From: Dermatemys mawii
Taxonomy: Eukaryota > Chordata > Testudines > Dermatemydidae
Assembly (NCBI GenBank): GCA_007922305.1
Contig: ML677343.1
Location: 32,629,017 to 32,693,016 of the forward strand
Reading direction: 5' to 3'
Length of the DNA: 64,000 nt
The stretch's first letter is position 1; each line of letters begins with the position of its first letter. The notes beneath the pieces were generated by a model. The model worked only from the letters and a program-made list of their open reading frames with translations. It searched no databases and had not been told where the DNA came from. The translations under genes and the position numbers were made by a program. Positions 1 to 9,550 of the stretch are shown piece by piece.

Positions 1-602
1 AACTCAGCAAATAAATTTGGCCATGACAGTAGCAGCCAGATGAGCTGAGAGAAGCTGATGGGCCACAATGGAGGGTGTGGTGAAGAAGATGGGAAGTGGA
101 AACAGACAAGCAAATCTAGTTTCTGACATGTAAATTTCAGGCACTCTCAGTATAGGGTTGGGGGCGGGGGTTCCCTGTAACTGTGAGAAGTTACATTGTC
201 TCATTTCAGCATGTCTGATCCTGTGGCCCTAATACATGCTGAGGGCTCACTGGTGTCACTGGAAATCCTGTGTACATGAGGGTCTGTCCAGCTTTGTTAA
301 ACAGAGCAGGCCGCAATAGTGAAAGACACATAGACGGAAACCATCTCCTTCTCTTCATTAACAGACAGAATGGACTCTCCCGGACGATCTGAAAGACACT
401 GAGCAGGCCATGCAGGTAGTTAGAACTTTCTGTTTCTGAGTGCATCCTTGTGCAGATTTTCCATGATCATCTGGCTGCAAGTTATTTGGAGCTGCAGCTA
501 TGCTGTTGTGCATAGGAGAGATGCCACTAGCACACATTCGACATCTTTCCTAATGGTCTTGTCTTATTCCTTGTCCCCTGAGGCTGCAGGAATGTTCTCG
601 AG
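1..602. other. Non-coding sequence, probable ACSF3 intron
   Basis: No coding segment, RNA gene or clear repeat was recognised in this stretch. It is assigned to an ACSF3 intron only because the next recognisable ACSF3 exon on the plus strand lies near 19,977. The preceding ACSF3 exon was not found in the window. Confidence 0.4.
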
Positions 603-925
603 ATGATTCCTAGATTCAAGGCCAAGAGGGGCCACTGTGATCATCTACTCTGACCTCCTGCCTAGCGCTGGCCAGAGACCTGCCCCCAAATCATACCTAG
701 AGCAGAGGTTTTATCAAAACATCCAATCCTGATTTAAACATTGTCAGTGATGGAAAGTCCACTGCAACCCTTGGTAAATTGTTCCAATGGTTAACTACTC
801 TCCTTGTTAAAATGTTACACCTTATTTCTAGACGGAATTTGTCTGGCTTCAGCTTCCAACCATCGCATCATGTTAGACCTTTCTCTGCTAGACTGAAGAG
901 CCCCTCATTATATATTCCTTCCTCA
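603..925 (-). mobile_element. CR1 LINE fragment, 3' end
   Basis: On the minus strand this reads as the 3' end of a chicken-repeat-1 type LINE. The plus strand shows the diagnostic series: a note of a ~20-base 'aggccaagaggggccactg' type start, then 'gatttaaacattgtcagtgatgg' like sequence, then 'tttctctgctagactgaagag'. The same order of blocks recurs at 6,182-6,500, which supports a shared family. CR1 elements move by target-primed reverse transcription and are usually 5' truncated, which explains why only the end is present. Confidence 0.8.
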
Positions 926-1044
926 AAACTAAACTGTCACCTGATATGATAGCACACTGGGCTAAGGAAAGCCATGAGCAGACAAAGAAGCTGATGGTGT
1001 GGGGTTTACAGGTCAAGAGGAGGGGTGTGGAAATGAAGGCGCCT

Positions 1045-1165
1045 GGGTATATTATTCCTGGATCTCCTTGTGGCTTGTGTGGGGTCTTGGACAAGTCACT
1101 TAGCCTCTCACCGCTGCAGTTGTAACCATCGTAAATGCCTCTTGCATTATTCAGCAGTATGTGCA
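1045..1165 (+). repeat. MIR/CORE-SINE-like fragment
   Basis: The block 'cttggacaagtcacttagcc' is a hallmark of MIR-like and CORE-SINE retroposons just downstream of their tRNA-derived head. Neighbouring sequence is weakly similar. The boundaries are approximate. Confidence 0.5.
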
Positions 1166-1298
1166 GAACCTGCAAAACCGGCTGAGGAAGTGATGAAAAC
1201 CTGATAGTGATGAGGACATGGACACAAACATTCTTAGAAGAAAACCATGTGGCAGTTGGGACATCATGATGACGTTGGGCCAGGTTCATGCCATAGAA

Positions 1299-1550
1299 CA
1301 GTGGTCTTCAAAATGGGGTGCGCAAGACACCCCCCCCCCCCCGGGGGGAGGACCATGGTGGCCCGGCGCCGCCACAGGACTGGCCCCGGGACACCACCGA
1401 AGTCAGAAGCATTCTATTTGTGTCCCGCCAAAATGCCGTCGAAAGCGGAAGCATTCTATTCAGCGGCATTTCAGTGGACATCCCCCCGGGCCGCGAGAGG
1501 ATGCGAGAAAGCGGAAAGGGGCCGCGGACGGAAAACTTTGAGAAATGCTG
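1299..1550. mobile_element. Non-autonomous hAT-like element
   Basis: The left end starts CAGTGGTCTTCAAAAT and the right end, read on the other strand, starts CAGCATTTCTCAAAGTTTT. These imperfect inverted ends resemble hAT-superfamily termini. The 252-bp interior has no coding capacity, a C12/G7 run at 1331-1349, and two copies of 'gaagcattctatt' near 1408 and 1448. No clear 8-bp target duplication is seen, so the assignment rests on the termini alone. Four overlapping ORFs here are base-composition shadows. Confidence 0.5.
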
Positions 1551-1580
1551 ATTCTGGGCCCGGGAAACAAGCACAGACTG

Positions 1581-1793
1581 TCAAGAATCAGAGGGGTGGC
1601 CGTGTTAGTCTGGAATTGCAGAAGTGACAAAGAGTCCTGTGGCACCTTAAAGACTAACTAAAGTATTAGGGCATAAGCTTTCCTGGGCTAATACCCAATT
1701 CATCGGATGCATCTGACAAAGTGGGTATTAGCCCACGAAAGCTTATGCTCTAATACGTTAGTTAGTCTTTAAGGTGGCACAGGACTCTTTGTC
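1581..1793. mobile_element. Fold-back retroposon copy 1 with 14-bp target duplication
   Basis: The interval contains a long imperfect palindrome: the arm from 1624, starting gtgacaaagagtcctgtg, is repeated in inverted orientation and ends at about 1795, around a loop near 1700-1720. It is bracketed by the direct repeat ACAAGCACAGACTG at 1567-1580 and 1794-1807, a perfect 14-bp target-site duplication. A duplication of this length is usual for LINE-mobilised retroposons and not for the common DNA transposons (2, 3 or 8 bp). A second copy lies at 44,732-44,814. I recognise the sequence as abundant in reptile genomes but cannot give its formal family name. Confidence 0.75.
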
Positions 1794-1865
1794 ACAAGCA
1801 CAGACTGGTGGGACCACATAGTGTTGCAGGTATGGGATAATTCCCAGTGGCTGTGAAACTTTCAC

Positions 1866-2853
1866 ATGTGTAGGGCCACTTTCATGAAACTTTGTGACTT
1901 GCTGTCCCCTGCCCTGAAGCGCAAAGACACCAAAATAAGAGCAGCCCTCACAGTTAAGAAGCAAGTGGCCATAGCCCTGTGGAAGCTTACAACACCCGAC
2001 AGCTACCAGTCAGTCGGGAATCAGATTGGAGTGGGCAAATTTACTGTGGGGGCTGCTGTAGTGCAAGTAGCCAATGCAATCATTGACCAGCTGCTATCAA
2101 GGGTAGTGATTCTGGGAAATGTGCAAACCATTGTGGATGGCTTTAATGTGCTGGGGTTCCCTAACTGTGGTGGGGCGATAGATGGAACGCATATCCCTAT
2201 CTTGGCACTGGAACACTGGGGCAGCCAGTACATAAACCACAAGAGGTAACTTTTCCCTCGTGCTGCAAGCTCTGGTGGATCACAAGGGACTTTTCACTGA
2301 CATCAACGTGGGATGGCCAGAAAAAGTGCATGACGCTCTCATCTTTAGGAACTCTGGTCTGTTTGAACAACTGCAAGAAGGGGCTTACTTCCCAGACCAG
2401 AAAATTACCGTTGGGGATGTTGAAATGCCAATAGTTACCCTTGGGGACCCAGACTATCCCTTAATGCCATGGCTCATGAAGCCATACACAGGCACCCTGG
2501 ACAGTAGTAAGAAGCAGTTCAGCTACAGTCTGAGCAAGTGCAGAATGGTGGTAGAATGTGCATTTGGATGTTTGAAAGCTCGCTGGCGCTGTTTGCTGAC
2601 TAGGTTAGATCTCAGCAAAACCAATATTCCAATTGTAATTGCTACTTGTTGTGTGATACACACTATCTGTGAAAATAAGGGGGAGACGTTTATGGCAGGG
2701 TGGGAGATTGAGGCAGTGTTAGAGGGGTGGAGGAGGAGGGAAGGACAAGTCCAGAAACCTCCCGTTCTGACCATGCTGGAGCGCGTCTGCGAATGTGGGA
2801 CTGCATGGTCACCTGTGCTGATGAACTCATCATGCTGGTCAATCAGGAAATGA
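1866..2853 (+). pseudogene. PIF/Harbinger transposase, frameshifted (HARBI1-like)
   Basis: Two adjacent open frames form a decayed DDE transposase of the PIF/Harbinger superfamily. The first (1866-2249) contains GGAIDGTHI, the first catalytic aspartate motif. The second (2260-2853) contains DINVGWPEKVHDA, with the second aspartate, and VVECAFGCLKARWR, with the catalytic glutamate. The frame changes at about 2249: a single extra base there would account for the stop just after INHKR, since the conserved YFSLVLQALVDHKG-like stretch resumes in another frame. The family needs a separate Myb-like partner protein to transpose; none was seen here. The gene is independent of ACSF3 and lies in its probable intron. 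Terminal repeats were not resolved. Confidence 0.85.
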
Positions 2854-3254
2854 AATTCTAAAGTTCCCAAGACTTTTCCTGCCTATCTAGCTAGTGCATC
2901 AAAGTTGAAAGTGTTGTGCAGAGCAGTCACAATGGAGCATTCTGGGATAGCTCCCGAAGGCCAATAACGTCGAATTGCATCCGCAGTACTTCTAATCCAG
3001 AACTGCGATTTCAGTTTTAGCGCTGCTCCCCTTGCCGAGGCGGAGTACAGAAACTGCTTTAAAGAGCCCTTTAAGTCGACAAAACTGGGTTGGTTGTGTG
3101 GATGGATCTGGTTTTATTTCGACATAACGCGGCTAAATTTGACATCATTGAATACTGTAGACCAGCCCTTAATTTCACTAGGCAGTTTGGCGTTGGGGTT
3201 TCCTTGAGCTCTGCTCTGCTAAACTGCAGCGACTTTTGGAGAAGGGAGGGAGGA
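2854..3254. other. Probable Harbinger flank, otherwise unremarkable
   Basis: This is AT/GC-balanced sequence following the transposase. It may include the right end of the Harbinger element. No inverted terminal repeat could be matched with confidence by eye. Confidence 0.4.
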
Positions 3255-3440
3255 AGGCTGGCCTTGTGGCTAAGGCACTGGACTGGTATTCAGAAGAGCT
3301 GGGATGAGGTCGTGGCTGTGCCACAGACTCCTGTAGGACCTTGAACAAGTCATGTTTTTTGCCTCAGTTTCTCCTCTTTAAATTGGGAATAATACTCCCT
3401 ACTTCACAGGTCAAGGGGCTCAAATACCTAGTGTGGAGGG
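3255..3440 (+). repeat. tRNA-derived CORE-SINE/MIR-like element
   Basis: The order of blocks is that of a tRNA-headed SINE: 'cttgtggctaaggcactgga' in the A-box region, 'gtcgtggctgtgccacagac', 'ccttgaacaagtcatg', then 'gcctcagtttctcctcttta' and 'attgggaataatactccc'. This matches the general CORE-SINE/MIR architecture, which is widespread in amniotes. It is an old non-coding retroposon. Confidence 0.75.
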
Positions 3441-6181
3441 CCATGCATGCCCTAGATAGATTGATGCTGCTTTCCACAAATCTTCGTTTAGAAGATCTAC
3501 GACAGCAGCTCACTATCTACTGTGGAATCAGTAAAACAATTTGCTAGATAATTATTCTTGCAAAATGATGACTCTAGAAAACTGGATCTGAAGCAGAAAT
3601 GAAACTGTTCAGCTATGCAGAAGCGAGACATGTCCCCCTCTATGTTGGAGCACAGTCCAAACGGGAGGATGTGGGGAAGATGGGTGGATAAGAGGAAGGG
3701 TAAATGGGCCCTGTCATATCCGGGTTGCCAGCTGGAATCCAGCTAGGCAGGGAATGACTGAATGACGTTACTGTCTGGTGACTCCCAGATGCTAGTGTCA
3801 GATTGACTAGTGGGTAGAGCTCCGCTCCACCTTTGGAAAAACTTCTGTGATAGCTGGAAACCTTCTTGGCAAAGAGAAGCCAAGGACTGACTGGGTGACT
3901 GTTCTCGCCCCTCTGGTGGCTCCGCAGCTCAGAGTCCCAGCGTCTCATTGGCAAGAGCAGAGGAAGCGCATGCTGAACCAGCTCTGTGGATGGCTAGATG
4001 CAGTCAGTCAGTCAGACACTTACTTCCTCAAGTACCAAAATTCACGCTCAGTGAAAAGAGGGAGGTAGAGGGGAAGAACATGCCATTATGTGGTATATCA
4101 GCTCTGTGCAGATAGAGGCTTAAAATGAGCTGTTGACTTATTACAGAGCATATCAGGGACTGGAGAGAAGGCAGCTGCAGCTTTGAAGAGGATTCCATGG
4201 GGAGGGCAGGTTCGTTGGACAGAGAGAGAGACAATCTGGCTGGTGTGCTCGTTCCCCATTGGAAGTAACTGTTATCCATTTACTAGTGTTTTGATGGGAG
4301 TGAAAATCAGAGCAGGTGGTGGCCAGCAGGTCTCTGACTCCTTTTCTGTCAGACACATGGGAATTTGCTGGCAGTAAAATCTGCCCCAGTGCTTCAGAAG
4401 GGTCAGCTCTGCTGGCCACTGATTTTAATTTAGGCTGAAACATTTACACTTTCTTTAACTATGGCCAGAAATGTTTGTGGGGGGAGAGAGACAAAGAAAA
4501 ACCTGGCATTAGAATATGCTAGAGCAAGGCCAGGGGGACACAAGGAATGGCTAAAACAGTAGTGCCATGGCAAGCCCTGGGGAAAATGCAGGACTTAAGG
4601 GGCAAACTTGGGACCCATACCCCAGAGTGGCCTGAATGTTATCTAAGAACGATAGCCAAAGTAGGCTAGAGAGCTGCTGTCTAATAATACTGTACTCCGG
4701 GTGTCTTGTGGTGTTCTGGGTGAATTTAGCTGATGGAAGTGAGGAATGAATAGCCCTGACTAGGGCTGGAGCCGTGTAACTTCTGCCACGCAGGCCAGCC
4801 AATCCTGACTTGTGACACCCCCTGTTATTCCAGTCTTGGACTGCTTCCTCCCCCTACTCCCCGCCTCCCCAGCAGCTCTGCCAGTTCACTTTAGTTCTGG
4901 CCTGTAACACCCACTGCTGTTCCAGCCTCTCACATACTTTATTCCTCTGCGCCTCCTGCTATTCTGGTCCTGGCCTTCTCTCCTGAGCACAAACTGCCAG
5001 TCATGCTAAGTTGGGCTGTATTAGCCATTGCTGATAACTAACAAGGATAAGCGGTCACTGGAGCTGGACTGAGCCCAGGAAACTTGTGTCACTGATATTA
5101 AGGCAGCTGCTAAACCCTTGTAGGTCTCCAAAGGTAAAAAGCCAGTGCATTAACCAGCTGTGCCATCAAGCCTCCATCTCCATGGACAGTTCACACTGGG
5201 TTCAAGAGAAATGGGATCAGATTCATTTAAGGACCTTGCAGCTGTGTAGGTGCTGGGGAGCTAACCTGGAAAACTCTGTGCATTCAGTGTTCTCCCTTTT
5301 CCAGGGCACCATAAATAAATTCTCCTAGTCCATCCTAGCACACAGTATCAATCTTGTTTAATAGACTGGAAAGCTTATTGCATGGCGGCAGGTCGTGAGG
5401 AGTGTTGAGGTGATGGATTGTGCCTTCCCGGAGTCGAGCGGCGTTGATGTATAATGAAATATTTATGATTTATTCCAGCTAATAAACTGGAATGAAGTGT
5501 GTGATGTATGTGAGCAGATGGGAGAACTATTGATGCAGTTTTCATTGTGTGTGGGGGGAGGGGGCAGTTTATGTCCATCTCAGACACACACATGTGCACG
5601 CACGTTCCTTCGTACCGGGAAATGTGCACTTTGCTTCTTTAAGCATAGAAGAGCTGAGTTCCATTGTTAATCTCTTTCATCTAACGGTTTGCCACCCCAT
5701 GCCCTCTTCCACACCTGTTCTGGAGAGCAGGAATCCTAGAGTTGTAGTGGGCTGTTCCTTTTGAATTTTAGACTTTGGGCTTGATATCTAACTGAGATAT
5801 GCAGTCCTGATCCAAACTCAGTAAAATAACGAGGTCTTCCACTTCTCCCACCGTGGCTTCCATCCGCTGGGAGGCTGGAATAGGGTCCCCACTATGCTAA
5901 GCTCTGGAACTTTATGCTCTCAAAGTTTCTGCGTTACCTACAAAAATCGTCTCCATGGGTTTCCCACACATTGGGAATTCTATAGCCAAAACAGAGGAAA
6001 ATCCCTTTATTTCACCCTCTGCTTCCTGTATTTTTTATAGAAAGTTGATTTGGAAGAATGTTGGGCTCACCTGGGTTGTAGTAGGAACTGGATGCCCATC
6101 TCTTAGATTTTATATTTGCAGTTATTGAGATGTTTTTTCTGCAGTAAAGAAACAATATGGGAAGAGGCAACACAATTTTTT
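3441..6181. other. Non-coding intronic stretch
   Basis: No exon or RNA gene was recognised. Around 4,800-5,000 there is a loose two-fold repetition of a pyrimidine-rich block ('tgacaccccctgttattcca' and 'gtaacacccactgctgttcc'). Around 5,580 there is a short ACAC-rich patch. Short ORFs on both strands lack recognisable domains. Confidence 0.5.
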
Positions 6182-7590
6182 CATAGGTTCCAAGGCCAGG
6201 GGGGACCATTGTCGTCATCTGCTCTGGCTTCCTGTATAGAGCAGAGAGCTTCCCCCAAATAATTCCCAGAGCAGAGCTTTTAGAAAAACAGCCAACTTTG
6301 ATTTTAAAATTGCCAGGGATGGAGAATCCACCGCAACCATTGGGAAATTCTTGCAGTGGTTACTTACTCTCACTGTTAAAATGTACACCTTATTTCCGGT
6401 CTGAATTTGTCTAGCTTCAGCTTCCAGTCGTTGGATTATGTTCGACCTTTCTCTGCTAGATTGAAGAGCCCATTATTCAATATTTGTTCCTCTTGTAAAT
6501 ATCAATAAACTGTAATCAAGTCATCCCTTCACCTTTACTTTGTTAAACTAAACAGATTGAGCTGTTTGAGTCTATCGCTATAAGGCAAGTTTTCTAATCC
6601 TTTGAGCATTCTCCAGGCTCTTCTCTGAACCCTTTGCAATGTATCAACAACCTTCTTGAATTGTAGGCACCAGAAATGAACACAGATTCCAGTAGCAGGT
6701 GCACCAGTGCCAAAAGTAGAGGTAAAATAGCCTCTTTCTTCCTACTCAGGAGTCCCCTCTTTATGCATGCCAGGATCATAATTACTCTTTTGGCCACAGC
6801 ATCACCATTGGCACTTGAATTCAGATGATTATGTACCACGACCCCCACATTTTTTTCGGAGTCACTGCTTCCCGGGATAGAATCCACCATCCCATAAGTA
6901 TGGCCGACATTCTTTGTTCCAAGATGTGTATATTTACATTTAGTTGTATTAAAACATATATTGTTTGCTTGTGTCCAGTTTACCAAACAATCCAGATCAC
7001 TCTGAATCAGTGACCTGTCCTCTTTATTAATTACTACTCCACCAATGTTTGTGTCATCTGTAAACTATCGGTGATAGTGTCGTGTTTTCCTCAAGGTCAC
7101 TAATAAAAACACTAAATATTGGAGGGTCAAGAAATGATCACTGCAGGACCATGCTGGAATGCACCTGCTCAATGACAATTCCCCGTTTACAATTGCATTT
7201 TGAGACGATCAGATAGCCAGTTTTGAATCCATTTAAAGTGTGCCGTGTTCATTTTATATCATTCTAGTTTATTTAATCAAAATGTTGCATGATACCAAAT
7301 TAAACGCCTTTCTGAACTCTAAGAATGTTGTATCAACACTATTACCTTTATCGACCAAACTTGTAAACCCATCAAAAAAAGATATCTGAATAGTTTTGAC
7401 AGGATCTATTTTCCATAAGCCCATGCTGATCTGCATTAATTGCATTAACACCCCACTTTAATTATTTATTAATTAAGTCCCAGATTAGCCACTCCATTAT
7501 CTTGCTTGGGATCGATGTCTGGTTGACAGGGCTATAATTACTTGGAATATCCCATTTGCCGTTTAAACTTGGCCCAACATTTGTTTTCTT
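6182..7590 (-). mobile_element. CR1 LINE, 3' part of an interrupted copy
   Basis: Minus-strand CR1. Reading the minus strand, the frame at 6594-6986 gives MVNWTQANNICFNTTKCKY, the region after the reverse-transcriptase palm in CR1 ORF2, broken by stops and frameshifts. The 3' untranslated end is at 6,182. The element stops abruptly at 7,590, where a second CR1 has inserted, and resumes at 8,721. Its decay and interruption mark it as the older of the two. Confidence 0.85.
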
Positions 7591-8720
7591 CATAAGAACA
7601 AAAGAATGGCTGTACTGGGTCAAACCAAAGATCCATCCAGCCCAGTATCCTGTCTATCGACAGTGGCCAATGCCAGGTGCCCTGGAGTGAGTAAACCTAA
7701 CAGGCAATGATCAAGTGATCTCTCTCCTACCATCCATCACCAGCCTCTGACAGACAGAGGCTAGGAACACCATTCCTCACCCATCGTGGCTAATAGCCAC
7801 TAATGGACTTAACCTCCATTAATTTATCCAGTTCTCTTTTAAACTCTGTTATATTCCTAGTCTTCACAACTTCCTCAGGCAAGGAGTTCCACAGGTTTAC
7901 TGTGCACTGTGTGAAGAAGAACTTCCTTTTATTTGTTTTAAACTGGCTGCCCATTCATTTCATTTGGTGGCCCCTAGTTCTTATATTATGGGAACAAGTA
8001 AATAACTTTTCCTTATTCACTTTCTCCACACCACTCATGATTTTATATACCTCTATCATATCCCCACTTAGTCTCCTCTTTTCCAAGATAAGTCCTAGCC
8101 TCTTTAATCTCTCCTCCATATGGGAACTTTCCAAACTCCTGATCATTTTAGTTGCCCTTCTCTGAACCTTTTCTGCTGCCAGTATATCCTTTTTGAGATG
8201 AGGAGACCACATTTGTATACAGTATTCAAGATGTGGGTGCACTGTGGATTTATATAAGGGCAATAAGCTATTCTCTGTCTTACTCTCTATCCCTTTTTAA
8301 TGGTTCCTGACATCCTGTTTACTTTTTTGACTGCCACCACATAGTGTGTGGATGTCTTCAGAGCACTATCTATGATGACTCCAAGATCTATTTCCTGATT
8401 AGTTGTAGCTAAATTAGCCCCCATCATATTGTATGTATGGTTGGAGTTATTTTTTCCAATGTGCATTGCTTTACATTTATCCACATTAAATTTAATTTGC
8501 CGTTTTGTTGCCCAATCACTTAGTTTTGTGGGATCTTTTTGAAGTTCTTCACAGTCTGCTTTGGTCTTAACTATTTTCAGCAGTTTAGTATCATCTATAA
8601 ACTTTGCCACCTCACAATTTACCCCTTCCTCCAAATCATTGATGAATAAGTTGAATAGGATTGGTCCTAGGACTGACCCTTGGGGAACACCACTAGTTAC
8701 CCCTCTCCATTCTGAAAATT
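7591..8720 (-). mobile_element. Younger CR1 LINE nested inside another CR1
   Basis: On the minus strand this is a 5'-truncated CR1 ORF2 tail. The 8287-8820 frame carries VTSGVPQGSVLGPILFNLF followed by FIDDTKL, the reverse-transcriptase motif region with the paired catalytic aspartates. The 7955-8263 frame continues with LYKSTVHPHLEYC, also typical of CR1. The 3' end is at 7,591 ('cataagaacaaaagaatgg' on the plus strand). Both flanks belong to one other CR1 copy, so this is an insertion into it. The protein is broken across at least two frames. Confidence 0.85.
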
Positions 8721-8826
8721 TCCCATTTGGAACTTCCCCGGTGCTCCAAGCTTTACAGAAAATCAACATCGATGGTGCAGCGAGCTCCTCGGCCAACTCT
8801 TTTAAAACTCTGGGGTGCAAGTTAAC
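8721..8826 (-). mobile_element. CR1 LINE, 5' part of the interrupted copy
   Basis: The minus-strand reading (LKELAEELAAPSMLIFCKAW then STGEVPNG) is the CR1 ORF2 segment that should directly precede the sequence ending at 7,590. A separate CR1 copy at 46,741-47,415 has the two parts joined ('ctttcttcccatctggagct'), which shows the junction without an insert. Confidence 0.8.
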
Positions 8827-8834
8827 TTCTTCCT

Positions 8835-9290
8835 CTCAGCTGACTTGTCTTATAAAAGTATATAAAAAAAGGAATGGACGATCAGGAATTTCTGTCCTTC
8901 CTGTCTTCTACCACAAGAATAAGAAGACAGTCAATGAAATTAAAAGGTGGGAACTTCAGAACTGACAAAAGGAAATGCTCTTTTCACAACTTGTGATTTA
9001 AACTGTGGAACTTGCTGCTGAAGGAGGTCAAGAACTTGATGAGCTTCAAAAAGGGATTAGACATTTAAATGGATAACTGGAATCTCCAGAGTTATAATAA
9101 ATGATGGCAAAAGTTTTGAAGGGCTACTAAACCTCCTGCTTCAGGGTTTAAGACAATCTGAGAGACAAGGATGAGATGTAATGTGAGGGGCAGATTATCC
9201 CACAACCGCCTAATGCAGATTGCTTGCATCTTCCACTGAAGCATCCGTCACTGGCCACTGCCAGAGCACTGGACTGGCTGCCACGTGTAG
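8835..9290 (+). mobile_element. CR1 LINE 3' end, plus strand
   Basis: Plus-strand CR1 tail recognised from 'caatgaaattaaaaggtggg', 'gattagacatttaaatggat', 'gcagattatcccacaaccgc' and 'gaagcatccgtcactggcca'. It abuts the preceding minus-strand CR1 pieces, giving a cluster of three CR1 insertions in about 3 kb. Confidence 0.75.
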
Positions 9291-9484
9291 CACAAACACA
9301 AAGTCAAATGAAACCATCAAAGGAAAGGTACACACCAGAGTCAACAATAGGGTAAAGTAGCTCCTGTTCAAAGCCTCCCACTCACCATCGAATGCCCTGT
9401 ACCATGGAAAAGAGACAACCCTGGTTCCACCCTCTCAGCGTGCCAGAGTTATCCCACCTGCTGTTCCTTTTTCTGCCTAATTAG

Positions 9485-9550
9485 TTCTCATTTGCAAATC
9501 CCTTTGAGATCCGCAGATGAAAGGCACAGAAGAAGGACAAAGTGTCCTTA
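9485..9550 (+). repeat. SINE 3' tail fragment (CORE/MIR-like)
   Basis: The block 'cctttgagatccgcagatga' followed by a short A/G-rich segment resembles the 3' tail of reptile CORE-SINEs. Two ORFs of about 150 codons on opposite strands overlap from here to 9,975. Neither contains a recognisable domain, so neither is called a gene. Confidence 0.45.
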
